In this document: positions 1-11,080 of the stretch, piece after piece
How the letters are laid out: each line of letters begins with the position of its first letter
Position numbering within the stretch: position 1 is the first letter of the stretch
Assembly (NCBI GenBank): GCA_030248135.1
Contig: JASANC010002174.1
Location: forward strand, 1 to 64,000
From: Theristus sp. LFF4_11
Taxonomy: Eukaryota; Nematoda; Chromadorea; Monhysterida; Xyalidae
Reading direction: 5' to 3'
Length of the DNA stretch: 64,000 nt
Program-made: the position numbers and the translations under genes
Notes under the pieces: generated by a model
What the model saw: the letters and a program-made list of their open reading frames with translations, nothing else
What the model was told of the DNA's origin: nothing
The model's database searches: none

Positions 1-1395
1 GAGAAAAACGTCGGTTTTTTGCAGAAATTTTGGACCGTTTGCAGAAATTTTTTACCAGATTTCTGCAAATTGCAGAAACAGATGTGCATACAAACTTTGG
101 TTCTGCAATATTCATTTTGTGCTTAGCGCTTGACTGAGGTTTCACATCAACATGGAAGAAATTTCAAATAGTTTTTTTGTCAAAAACAGTTGTTTCGGCG
201 GTTGCTGTAGCGCAATGATTGGCGTTTTGTGTTGCCTTCGTAAATAAAATCGGAGTATTTCAAATTCGAAAAATAAAACAGAATCAGATCAAATCGAAAA
301 TTATTGTTTGCTGTTAGACTTTCTGTTTGGAATTAGAATGAAGTGATCCATCATCCACACGGCAAAAGATGCAAAAATAAGACATTATTGGCGGAGGTAC
401 GGTGCGCAAGTTTGTCGTCGAGCTTGTCGAGAATCTCAGCAACCGATTCGAAGACGCGCACAGTGTTCTCAAGGCTGCCAAAATATTCTACCGTCTGAGA
501 TGGAAAAAATGATGAACAGAATGTTGAAATTACGACAGTGTTGCTGAAAACAATCACCTATATGCGTGCAGTCGCAGTGCCACAGGTTTTGTTAAGTCCG
601 TTAAATGTCCGTAGTTTTGTTAATTGTGCTCCGTAAAACCTCCGTAAAATGTCCCTACTTTTGTGTCAAGGACCAAAGTGAAAATGATCAATTTAGTTTT
701 TGAATTTTTTCTTTCCTGCGTTATACTGGATATGAAGGAGGAGTACCGGAACTGCAGATGCAGCTCGCCACTTTTAACAATGATGCTTGACAAGAAACAA
801 TGATTTGTCTAAATTGGAGAAACTTTGCATTCTAGTGCCTAGAGGTGGGAGGGGTGGGACGGTATTCTCAAAAAGCCGATCTTAAATTTCCCGCCATTCA
901 AAAAATTGCTTAGATTGATTGTTTTGATTCATATTCAACAAACTTTGATCATTTCCCATTGTTTTTCAACTGTTTTGAGTGTTTTTTGAATTTCCGCCTA
1001 AAAGAAAAAATTTGAATTTGGCGCCCAAAATTGTTCAGGATTGATTGTATAATCGATTCCCAACCATATCTGAACATTTCCAATCGTTTTTGAAAACCTC
1101 CGTATGATGTCCGTAGTTTTGTTAAGCACGCGCAGCGTGTGCTGAGAATGTAAAATTGGCGCCATTTTTCGCTGCGCGCACCTCCGTTTACGGTCCGTAG
1201 TTTTGTCAAGGGCCCTTATCATAAAATTAATGGGGACAAAGCAAGATATCTACGTACGGGACTTCGTAATTTGCACAACACTCAGCAGACCCCATTTTGA
1301 ATACAATTCATGCTTTGCCAAAAATGTCCCTGTCATAATTTTGTGGTTAAAAACAAAAAAAATAAAAAAAGATTTTTGTCAAAAAAATTAAAAAA

Positions 1396-1640
1396 GGTAC
1401 TGCTTTCGGTCGGAGTCAGTACCGTGGGCCCAAAAAAAATTTCGAGGGGGGGGGGGTATGGTACCGTGGGGGGGGGGGGGTGCCGACCAAAAAGTGAGGG
1501 GGGGGTCCAACCTATGGTAACGTGGGACCCCCCCCCCAGGGGGGTCCCATGGGGGGGGGGTGCATTTTTTCAAAATTTTCTGTGGGGGGGGTCCACCCCC
1601 CCCATCTAGGGTTAGGGGAAAAAAAAATCCGGATTTTTTT
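1396..1640. repeat. Poly-G/C low-complexity element with short palindrome
   Basis: Runs of 8 to 12 G alternate with short C runs. The block is led by an imperfect palindrome, GGTACTGC...CAGTACC (1396-1426), and followed by A/T homopolymers to about 1680. The phrase at its left edge (CAGTACCGTGGG) recurs in reverse orientation at the right edge of the G/C block at 4835-5020, so the two look like copies of one G-rich family. Homopolymer lengths may be unreliable. Confidence 0.6.
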
Positions 1641-2559
1641 TTTAAATTAAAAAAAAATTTAAAAAAAAAATTTTTTTACAAGTTAGGTTCGTTCGAAGCG
1701 TCTCGTCGAGCTGAGTTCATCTAGACTATTTTCAGAACGATCCGGGAAACTATAAGAGCAAAAATCGTGTTTTATTGAAATTATGTCCATTTCATAGAGG
1801 GAAAGTTGCATTTTCAACAGTAAAACAGGGCAATTTTTCACGTGTACTTGAATATTGAACCGTTCTTAGTGGTTCCTCTTTAGAAAATTACCAAAATTTG
1901 ACTGTGTTCAAAAATTCCTGTTTGCTGTAGCTAAGTCGGCAACCCCTGTCGACCCGGTCGCCCCCCCCAAGACACTTACTTTCAGGTTCAACCAGCTATG
2001 CTATCTGCCACATGGCGAGAGCCCACTCTTCAAATCATCGTATCGAAAACACGTACCATGATTTCGCGATCACGTTGCGGGCAACTGACAGACGCAAGTT
2101 TAACACGTTAGTTTAGCTCAGCACGCAAGTTTTAACATGTGGCCATGTTATCGGGTATCTGAAAAACGGTCGTGTGATGTGGTATTAACCAACATCTCCG
2201 CTCAAATTGTTTAACAATATATCGCACAACTCCATTGTAGACCTATAACATACGCCAATCAACAAGATATCATGTTCATCTCATGGCCTACCGACTGAAA
2301 AACATGTTCTAAGTTGCAAGAAAACGATTTCTGAAACGATATTTCAATTCAGTTAAGTCATTTCAACGCTAAAAATTGACTCTAGAAGTCATCCAAATCG
2401 AAAAACATGGAGTACGTCGGTCAAAATGACCAAATAATGACATTTACCTAAGCACACAAAGAAGTTGGGAAGAAAATTTGGTTTGAACTTTAAAAAAATT
2501 ATGCCATAAATCGAATTTTCAGAGCAAAGTAGAAGAAAAAATTTTCAAATTTTTTTTAA

Positions 2560-2890
2560 GTTTGAAAAAAAAAATCCAAATTTTTTTAAAAAAAAAAAAA
2601 ACGAAAAAAAAAATTAAAAAAAAATTTTTTTTCAAAGCCCCTAACCCTACCCCCACCCCCCCATGATAATTTTTCGCTTAAATTTTGAAGGAAAAACGCT
2701 AAATTTTGCTGCAAAATCGTTGAAATTACAATGAAGATGGTCAAGTTATCATATATTCAGCTTATATTATGGACTTTATAGACAAAAAATCATGATTTTC
2801 GAAAAAAATTTTAGGGTGTGCAGAAAATTTTGGGGGGGGGGTGTCCGCCAGACAAAATTTCATGGGGGGGTGGGGGGGGTTTGCCTACTT
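2560..2890. repeat. A/T and poly-G low-complexity tract
   Basis: A run of A- and T-homopolymers (about 2555-2640) is followed by CCCCACCCCCCC and, from 2830, by G runs of up to 9. It has the same style as the 1396 and 4835 tracts. No coding potential is seen. Confidence 0.5.
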
Positions 2891-3935
2891 TATTCAAAAA
2901 GCGTCAAATAAATCGCGCTTTAGAAGTAAATTTTGGAAAAATAAATGTTTTTTAATTTGCTAATGTCTGGAACTTGCAGAGAAACCAAAAAAGACGACGA
3001 TTGTTTTCTGAATTGGATTTGATCTGAGAACTGAAACGAAAAATGGAACGGGTTAAGTCTGGGCTGGAGCTTTGAAAGGAAAACTCGTGATCGTGAAAAG
3101 GGACGGCAACAATGAAAATCAGATGTTGTTAAGTTGTTTGCTTGTTTCAGTTTTAATTCTTGATTTTTTAACTGGATTTTTTTCTGTGATTTGTAAATTC
3201 ACTCTACGTTTGTCGTCGCACGTCGAAAAATTCGATACGTCGACAACAACAACAATGCAAGAGTTGTCGAAGATTTGGAAACCAATGTCGTCCGTGTGTG
3301 ATGGATCACGATGATGGCACAAGATCGATAACTGCTTTTCCCATGTTCTGTGTCTTCGGTGGGCGTATTTGAACCACTTGAATATCAAATAATACGCCAC
3401 TGTTGATCACTAAATATGGGAAATGGCATTCCTTAATTCATCAGTGAGACGTCGTCGGTGGCCTGCAGTGCAACATGGAACACCAAGTAAAGTACGGAAT
3501 GGCTGTTTAAACATGGCGGCAGCTTTTTCAGGGTGCAAGGCGCTAAAGACGCTCAGAAACACAGTTGTTTGTCAAATTTGACGTTTTTTAAAACTAACTC
3601 ATTCTGCATGTTGTTCTGTTCATTCTTTCTCCCTTGCACACACGACTGGGAATGAATGATCTTGGCATTCTTGAAAAAGACAACTCCCAGTCTGCGACTG
3701 ATCCCGCTTTAATGGAGAATACAAGGACTGCAATATTTATTTGCCCCACTGTAAAATCCAGGCAACTTTCAAGTTGAGGTGCTGGTTGGCGCTGGTATCT
3801 GCTCCTTCAAAACATTGCTACTCTGCTGCTTTAAAAATTCGGTTTTATTCGGTTTTAAAACGGTTTTTAAACAGAAAAGAAACCAGTTTTTTTCAGGCAA
3901 TATAAAAAGCTGTTTTTTTACCAACCCTAGTCACA

Positions 3936-4100
3936 ATTGTCACCAATGAGCAGCCGACACGAGCGTTGTCTTTTTTGGCGCCGTTGACGTCAGCGGACAG
4001 CGAGATCCAGAAATGTGGGACGGACGACATCGAACGCACGGTGGCGCAATTGATCGACGCACATCGCAGCTGTGTGAGCATGGAAGGAAAAAAAGATCGA
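3936..4100 (+). other. Possible isolated coding exon
   Basis: A GC-rich patch in AT-rich surroundings is open on the plus strand with a protein-like composition (for example TSADSEIQKCGTDDIERTV then AQLIDAHRSC). It precedes the SCPx gene by about 1.2 kb on the same strand. I do not recognise the protein, find no reliable start codon, and can only guess at splice sites. The opposite strand is also open here. It could be a pseudogene fragment, an exon of an upstream gene, or chance. Confidence 0.2.
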
Positions 4101-4834
4101 AAACAGAAACTTAGATTTGCGGTATTTGCTGTTGTGGTTATTCTTCTGGTCAGTATTATCCCGGTTTCCTTGCCATGTTTGTCTTATCACTGCCATTTTT
4201 AATCAATTTCGAAATTGATCAGACGTTAGTTCAACATTTGTGTTGCAACAACATATGGTTGATTATTTGATTGAATGGAATTTTTCAACAATGTTTTAAA
4301 ATCTAAATTAAAAAAATTTGCTTGTTGTTGATTGAAAAAAAAGTTTTTGAGTTGCATTTCGAGTTATTTCAGAAACTTCCCAATTTTTGTTGGTTTACTG
4401 TTCACAGCATTTTTGGTGTCACATTGTTAAGTTGCATTGTTAAATTGCAGTTTTGTTAAATTGCAAGCTTGATAAACCATCCACGTGTTTTTGCAAGTTC
4501 ATCGTTGTATTCTTTCTGATTCGTAGATCAACGGACGCAGCAACACGCATCGCCAACAGAAATAACTAACACAATAGACAGTTGGTCATCCAAAAGCATA
4601 TTTGCATATTCAGTGTTCATTTTCACTCCTGGTTTCAAAGAAAATGATGTTTCATGACTCCTTGCTGTGTACCGTGATGGTTCGGGGCGTTTGGGTGTTC
4701 TTCTTAATCTCCTAAGGCCGGAGTGTGTGTAAAAGCAAGGTGCGGAGCGTGTGCTGCATGCTCATTGGAAAGTGCAGGTGCAATGCCGATGCCCGTGCGC
4801 GTGCGTTTTGAATAAAGAAGCATTACGCGGCGGG

Positions 4835-5020
4835 GGGGGGGGGGTGTCGGGCAAATTTTCGAGGGGGGGGGGGTACGATGGGGGGGGGGGGGGTGCCCGG
4901 TTTTAGGGGGGGGGTGGCACGGTGCCCCCCCCCCCCCCCCCCCCCCCACCCGACGGGCTCTGGTGCGCTGGGGGGGGTACCCCCCCCCCCCGGCCCCCCC
5001 CCCGCCCACGGTACTGGTCG
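4835..5020. repeat. Poly-G/poly-C element
   Basis: Long G runs switch to long C runs (4925-5005), making the block largely self-complementary. It ends in CCCACGGTACTGG, the reverse complement of the left edge of the 1396 element. It lies about 250 bp upstream of the SCPx start codon. Frames translated through it are glycine/proline artefacts. Confidence 0.6.
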
Positions 5021-5269
5021 GAGTAGTAATCCGTTCCGGACAGATGAAATAAAAAATAAATTTTATTAACCAAGCCAACAAACCAAAAAAGAAAGCGATC
5101 GAAGCGAACGCGAGCCAGCGGCGCGGCGTACGGGTAAAGAAACAACGGAGTGACGCCCCGGAGCCAACCAACTGCCCACCACGCCACGTGCGGTCGGAAG
5201 GGGAACCGTGGATGGTGGATTTGGACGTAAAAAGCTAGCAATAGTAGCTGACTTTGATTTGAAAACGCT

Positions 5270-8200
5270 ATGGTTGCGGAACAAAAAACGAAAGTTTACA
5301 TTATTGGCCTCGGCCAAACAAAGGTGAAATGAAAAAATATATAGTGGAGTGGAGGAACTATATCCGCAATATTCTGCTTATTATGCTTGTTTTAGTTTGA
5401 AAAACCGGGCCGTCGACAAGATTGGGATTATCCAGTCATGGTGAAAGAAGCAGGTTAGTTTGAGAAGTTGTGGGATCGGATAATTGATTGTCATTTTGCG
5501 ACTCATTGAATGTATCTTCATTTGCTGTCAACTGAAGCACAGCACACAATGATGCACGACAATAAAAAGTTCTGGTAATTTTATCTTTTCATCCTAAGGG
5601 AAGCGGAAAGGGGGTAATTGGTTGGCCGTCTTTGAAGGGTGGTTGATGATATGAATACCAGTATTTTGAGTTAAATGGAATTAATTTTGGTGGTATGTGA
5701 GGTCGTTGTCTGTAGCGCAGGTGTAGGGCTTTCGCCTGCCGTTCAGTAGGTGGAAAGTTCGAACCTCGCTCGCTGCGGACAAGACACACCATGATGAAAC
5801 TAAAGTGACCTAACAAGATCTAATGGTCTGCTCCCTCCAGAGCCGAGGGTAAATTGGGCTCGGGGCAGTATTGCCCGTTTCCGCCGGAGTTTGGTACTTT
5901 AGGGTTTCCGGAACCGGCGCGCAAACAAATTAAAAAAAAATTAAATAAATTTGTCGTATCATGTGATGTGATTTGTCGACTCAAACTTCAGTGACCGCTG
6001 CGCTCAGTGATGCTAAATTGAAATACACGGACATCGAGCAGGCAGCCGTTGGCTATTTGTTCGGCAGCAGCTGTTCAGGGCAACGGGCACTCTACGACGT
6101 CGCCATGACCGGCATACCCATTTTCAATGTTCGTTCCCAGTTCTTGCTGAAATTCTATGATTTCTGGTTTTCTTTTTCTGGTCGGTTTGCGGATTTCGTT
6201 CAATGAAAAACGCAGACACTGCTTGTTATCAGGTGAACAACGCATGCGCGAGTGGCTCGAGCGCCATTTACATCATGAAGCGCTTCATTGAAGCCGGTCG
6301 GTTGCGCTTCTCTATTTCAGGTGTTGAAACGACTCACCGTTGTTTTGTTTTTTTTTTGTTTTTCCAGGCGCGTGCGACTGTGCGCTAGCGGTCGGCTTTG
6401 AAAAAATGATGCGTGGCTCGCTCGAAAACATGGGCACTGTAAGCAAACGGCTGTTGTTTCAAAATCTGGTTGATTTGGGAATTTTCGGATTTGGATCTGA
6501 CTAGCTGGCTGCTATTTGAAGCAAACTACGTTTTTTGATTTGAACATTATGATCGCAGTGGTTACGCAATAATCTCTTCTTTGACAAAATCAACGAACGC
6601 CTTTTCTGTTGCATGCAGTGATGTCGATTGTGAGCAACTTTTTAGCTGACTGATCGAGCGAATCCGTCCGATCGGCACGTGGCCGTGATGTCGGAGACGT
6701 ATGGCATGGAGGCAGCACCGATCACTGCGCAGATGTTCGGCAATGCTGGCAGGGAGCACATGGAGAAATACGGTGAAACCCGCAGACGGCAAACCGTCTT
6801 ACAACTAGAACTAAATTGTGAAATGTGCGTTCTGGTGGATTGGAATGGGTTATCCAATGGGTCACCTGAATATCAAGGTGATTTGTGTGTTTCCCCAAAC
6901 TGAGCTTGAAAGTCAGGTGACGTCGTGATGATCCATTCTAAATGGCCTGAACGCAGCATTGGAACGGGGTTTAGACTTGCTGAGCGGGCCATGCTTTCCC
7001 TAGTCACATTGGAACGCTGCCTCTGCGTGTTTCATAGGATTGCAGTTTTTTTGTCCAGCTTCTTCACTGTTTTCTTTTCCAGGTACAAAGCGGGAACAAA
7101 TCGCGAAGATCGCGTGGAAAAACCACAAGCATTCCGCCAATAACCCGTAAGCGTGTCAAACTGTCGGAATCCCGATCAAATCGTTGTATCACACACCCAA
7201 TGTCTGTCATTCTTTCTGCAGTGACGCGCAGTTTCAAACCGTTTACACGATGGAGCAGATTCTGAACGCGCGCAAAGTATTCGATTTTATGACGTTGCTA
7301 GAGTGCAGGTTAGCGGGCTCGCTTTCATTGTACGAACGTTGTGTCTGTGAACGGTGCACTTTTGTGTTTGGAATGGTTTGCATTGTTCTGTTTTTTCCAG
7401 TCCTACATCTGACGGTGCCGCAGCGGTGGTTTTGTGTGGTGAGACGTTTCTGTTGAAACACCCGCAACTTCGCCCACAGGCAGTCCAGATTCTCGGCATG
7501 GAGCTCGCCACGGATTTTCCGTCGTCATTCAACGAAAATTCAAACATAAAAATGGTTGTTCTGGCTGTTTCTGGAACGTACCAGTCGAACTCTAAATTAT
7601 AGGGAATCAGCTGATTCGTTGGTGATTACGGTATGCATGTTTTCTGTGCAAACCACACTCCGCCCCCACGCTCTGCAGCAAAGCCTACACAGAAGGCATG
7701 CATATACCGTAATCAGCAACCAACCAATCCGCTGATTCCCTGTAATTTAGAGTTCGACTGTATTTGGCAAATTGGCAAAATGTTTACGAGCAAAGAAATC
7801 AAACATCATTTACATCAATATGCGAGTTCTATGTTTTAAACAGCCAACACCACGTTGTTGACAAGCTGCTTTTGTTATTTATTGTTTACCAACGTAGCAG
7901 GTTGCGAAATGAGTGATAAGAAAGCAGTAAAGAGACGCTCGCTTATCAAAGGGACTTTCACGTTGTGTGCATTTGCGTCTCATTGGCAACGCACAGGTTG
8001 GCTTCGACATCGTGCGTGCCGCAGCGCAGCAGTTGTACAAGAGCACAGGGCTTGGCCCGGAGGACGTGCAAGTGATCGAGTGTCATGACTGTTTTGCGCC
8101 GAACGAACTGATCGCTTACGAGGCGCTACAATTGTGTCCCGTCGGTATGGTTTGGCTTGTTTGCGCAGTGTGTTGTTTTCGGACGGCTTTTGTTGCATGA

Positions 8201-9944
8201 ATCCGGTTTGTTGTTTCGCATGATCAGTTCGGTGCGTTTCACATCAGGCAAAGCCGGTGAACTGATAGACCGTGGCGACAACACATACGGCGGCAAGTGG
8301 GTCGTGAACCCGTCTGGGGGGCTGATCGCCAAAGGACACCCGATTGGAGCCACAGGCTGGTGCTCAGTGGTGTTTATTCGCTCGGTTGTTTAGGGCGTTG
8401 TTTTGCAACTTTAAAAGTGCAATCAAACACTCCAATTGGTAGGTAAAAACATTAGATCAGATCCAGCTTGCAGTGAACGGCTTAACCCCAATAAAAATCA
8501 GCAGTACCAAACAGCGCAATATTTTCCATGTATCCGCCGATCTCACGGCTTAACCCCAATGAAAATCAGCAGTACCACACAGCGCAATATTTTGCATCTC
8601 CAGTGGCGATGCCCGCATTTGCAGGCGTGTCTCAGTGCATCGAGCTGTGCAAGCACCTTCGTGGCATTGCGGGCGCCCGTCAAGTGTCGCACGCACGTGT
8701 CGCTCTCCAGCACAACATCGGCATCGGCAGCGCTGCTCTGGTCGCAATGTACAAACTCGCTGACCCGCCGTACCCCGGTGGACTGGCCGCATCGCAGCAA
8801 GACGCTCCTGCATTCAAAAGTGACCTTGTGTTCGAGGAGATTCGCAGGCGTGCTCAAACGGTGACTGCGATGGGATTGCAGTGATCTGTGGTTGTATGTT
8901 TGATTCAATGGATTACGAAACAAGAACAGTGCGTCTCAAACGGGAAGTCCAAAACGTGAAGCCTCCAGTAGCAAAGGGGGGATAAAAAAGGTCAATAGGG
9001 AAAACGGTTGGTATTCAGAACTGAAGCAACAAACAACAGCTCAAGAGCTGACACAGCCAGGAAAGAAACATCGTTGCTAAAACGGTCAACGCTATCAGTT
9101 CAAACGAGTGCGTTTTCACACACAAGCGCAGTTGTGCACGTTTGGCTGATGTTGCACGCGCGTCACATGGCGAAATCAAGAGGTTCCAATTTTCGTTTGA
9201 CGCTGTGGCGAACAACGTTGACCGTTTTAGCTGAAATTTTTACACAACAAATGGCAACTATATTTTTTTTCTTTGACGGCTCTAAGTTTTCGCTCAAGAG
9301 ATTGCTTCAGTTCTGAACCAGCCGTTTTCTCTGTTCACGTTCGTTTTATTGTCACCCTGTATATTTGGCAAAGGTTTTACTTTTCACGGTGCAGGAAGGC
9401 AAAAAGCTGGCCGGCCAAGTGAACGCTGTGTTCCGTTTTGTGTTGACCGACGGGCCGAATGGTGCGACGAAACGGTGGCTTGTCGACCTGAAGCAGCAAC
9501 CGTATTTCATTGGACAGCGAGGTTCGGTCACAGGTTTTTTTCTTGCTTGTAACTAGGCGTTACGGACACCTGACAAATTGGACGATACTAATTCCATATC
9601 TGCGAGTGCACGTGTGCAAATTTATCGAAGTTTTGTTTTGTTCAGACTCCAGTGGACCAGTCGACTGTGAGTTCACGATGAGTGATGAGAATTTCCTGGA
9701 ATTGGCAGTCGGACAGTTGAAGGCGGAACAGGTATGGCGGTGCGGTGCGCTGGGTTAATTAGATTCGCTTGAACTGGATTCGAAGATTATAATTCACTGT
9801 TTTGACGTGCGTGAGAAAGAACACTGCTTGTTCATGCGTTCTCAGGCGTTCATGCAAGGCAAACTGAAGTTGAAAGGTAAAGTGGCATTGGCGATGAAGC
9901 TGAAGACAATACTAGATGCTCAGAGACTACACGCAAAACTGTAA
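5270..9944 (+). CDS. SCPx: peroxisomal 3-ketoacyl-CoA thiolase fused to sterol carrier protein 2
   Basis: This is the thiolase that cleaves branched or very-long-chain 3-ketoacyl-CoAs in peroxisomes, with a C-terminal SCP2 lipid-transfer domain. Fifteen exons were traced: 5270-5323, 5396-5453, 5992-6128, 6233-6296, 6368-6438, 6646-6772, 7083-7146, 7222-7308, 7401-7554, 7997-8144, 8248-8355, 8625-8860, 9395-9533, 9646-9731, 9846-9944. They sum to 543 codons, close to the 547 of human SCPx. Diagnostic segments in order are IIGLGQTK, the active-site cysteine region [38 protein letters not shown], then the SCP2 part ending [14 protein letters not shown]. The last three residues, AKL, are a PTS1 peroxisome signal. 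The exon 11 donor appears to be GC (CAG|GCTGGT); only this choice keeps the frame and the family sequence. The introns hold a SINE, two foldback elements and a direct repeat. Confidence 0.95.
5703..5955 (+). mobile_element. tRNA-derived SINE in SCPx intron 2
   Basis: The element starts with an RNA polymerase III internal promoter: an A-box-like TAGCGCAGGTGTAGG (about 5714) and a perfect B-box GTTCGAACC (about 5757), spaced as in a tRNA. A GC-rich non-tRNA body follows (CCGAGGGTAAATTGGGCTCG and on), and the element ends in an A-rich tail (about 5931-5950). That structure is the hallmark of a tRNA-derived SINE. It sits in sense orientation and its tail ends about 40 bp before the exon 3 acceptor. 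It could also be called a tRNA pseudogene with flanking sequence, but the body plus A-rich tail favours a SINE. Confidence 0.75.
7581..7760. mobile_element. Foldback/MITE-like element in SCPx intron 9
   Basis: Two arms of about 60 bp are inverted copies of each other. The left arm begins CAGTCGAACTCTAAATTATAG and ends near GGTATGCATG (about 7581-7640). The right arm runs from CATGCATATACCGTAATCAG to CTGTAATTTAGAGTTCGACTG (about 7697-7760). A non-palindromic core of about 55 bp lies between them, with no transposase coding. This is a typical miniature inverted-repeat element. Confidence 0.75.
8478..8593 (+). repeat. 68-bp direct repeat in SCPx intron 11
   Basis: The segment starting CGGCTTAACCCCAATAAAAA at 8478 recurs almost unchanged at 8546 (period 68 bp; shared through AGCGCAATATTTT). 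The second copy ends about 30 bp before the exon 12 acceptor, so the repeat approaches the splice site. Confidence 0.85.
8997..9330. mobile_element. Foldback/MITE-like element in SCPx intron 12
   Basis: The outer arms GGGAAAACGGTTGGT..CAGAACTGAAGCAA (from 8997) and TTGCTTCAGTTCTGAACCAG..GTTTTC (to about 9330) are inverted copies. A second inner pair (GCTAAAACGGTCAACG at about 9075 and CGTTGACCGTTTTAGC near 9216) is also inverted. There is no transposase frame. The nested palindromes suggest a non-autonomous DNA transposon. Confidence 0.7.
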
Positions 9945-11080
9945 ACTTTTGATTGTGCGGTAAATTTGCGCGCAAAACAGGATAATGTTTGATTAGAGGG
10001 TATCAAGAAACTGTGATTGTCTTTTGCTTTTCATTTTTACCGTTTTTGTTTCGCTGGTGATTTGGGTTTCGGTTGTGCCGCTTCATTCCATGTCAAATGG
10101 CTATTGCTAATTGCGTGCCATGGTGCCTGTCAAGATTCTTGCCTTTATGCTTCTGGTTTTTGCAGTTTCAGTTTTCGTGAACAATACTAAATTGAATAAA
10201 ATTCTCACTCAACTTCAATAGTTAGTCCGTTGCATTTCGGTCAGATGGCGGCAACACAAAGTCACGCGAGACACAAGCACACCGTCACCGTGTGTCTTCT
10301 CTTTTTCTGACTGGTCTCAACAAACCGACAATACAAAAGCGAGATTCTGCCTTGTCCTCTTCTCTTAATGTTGCTTGATTACAACTGCTGTTATTTTGAG
10401 CAAACAGAAATGTTTGAACCAGTTTTGAACATGTGCTGTGGCATCTGAGCGCGTGCTTGTGCAAAACTGCGCATGGCGCGTGATTGAATGTTGATGTGTT
10501 TGTTATATGGACTTACACAAATAAATGCACGTTACACAACAGCAATGCGGAAATAAAGCAATTAGCCGTGTGGTCCCGGTTTCGAATGATGATATTTCCA
10601 TTGCTCTTGAATTCCATTTTCTCTTACCATACTGTCTCAATCGTGGTATTTTATTTTCATTTGCAATTGTCATTTGCGCCAGTGCTATCGTATGCACACA
10701 AAAGATGCATCGTTATTTGAATTTGATTTGTCCAATTTTGTCCAATTATCACACTGAGCAAACAGAACGAAAATTCATTATTTTGCCTCTGCGACTGCCA
10801 GCAGAAAAGTTTCCGTTAATGTCACATATGAAGTAACTCTGCACAAACTGTTTGCTTGACCAGAATGTTGGAGAACGGAACGAAACAAAAAATAATGAAA
10901 TTGAATGAATGACTGACATAACTGCGCAAAGAACCGGTGCCGATGACTAATTGGAAAAAATGCATAGTCCAACAGCATTATTGAGCAACAAACAAACGAA
11001 ATCATGGAATACATTTTGCACAAACACGGCCATAAACTGCAAGAGCATATTAAAGATCATAACACATGCACGACACAACC
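9945..11080. other. Convergent intergenic spacer between SCPx and unc-4
   Basis: SCPx ends rightward at 9944 and unc-4 ends leftward at 11081. The spacer contains an AATAAA motif near 10195 that could serve SCPx polyadenylation. The open frames seen here are short, AT-rich and unsupported. No other feature was recognised. Confidence 0.5.

Larger units (their letters stand above)
1..5269. other. Gene-poor left flank
   Basis: No convincing multi-exon gene was found. The first 80 bases contain an imperfect repeat built on TTGCAGAAATTTT. Segments near 590-670 and 1095-1215 share the phrase CCGTAGTTTTGTTAAG or close variants, suggesting an old dispersed repeat. The rest is AT-rich with homopolymer A/T and G/C runs, annotated separately. 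One GC-richer patch near 3936-4080 could be an isolated exon and is listed on its own. Open frames here are short and lack splice partners or recognisable domains. Confidence 0.5.

Noticed and set aside
3072..3400. Overlapping frames of 80-93 codons near 3.1-3.4 kb
   Set aside because: AT-rich, overlapping on both strands, with no domain or splice structure.
4704..5241. Proline/glycine-rich frames on both strands
   Set aside because: They translate poly-G/poly-C runs; homopolymer frames are open by chance.
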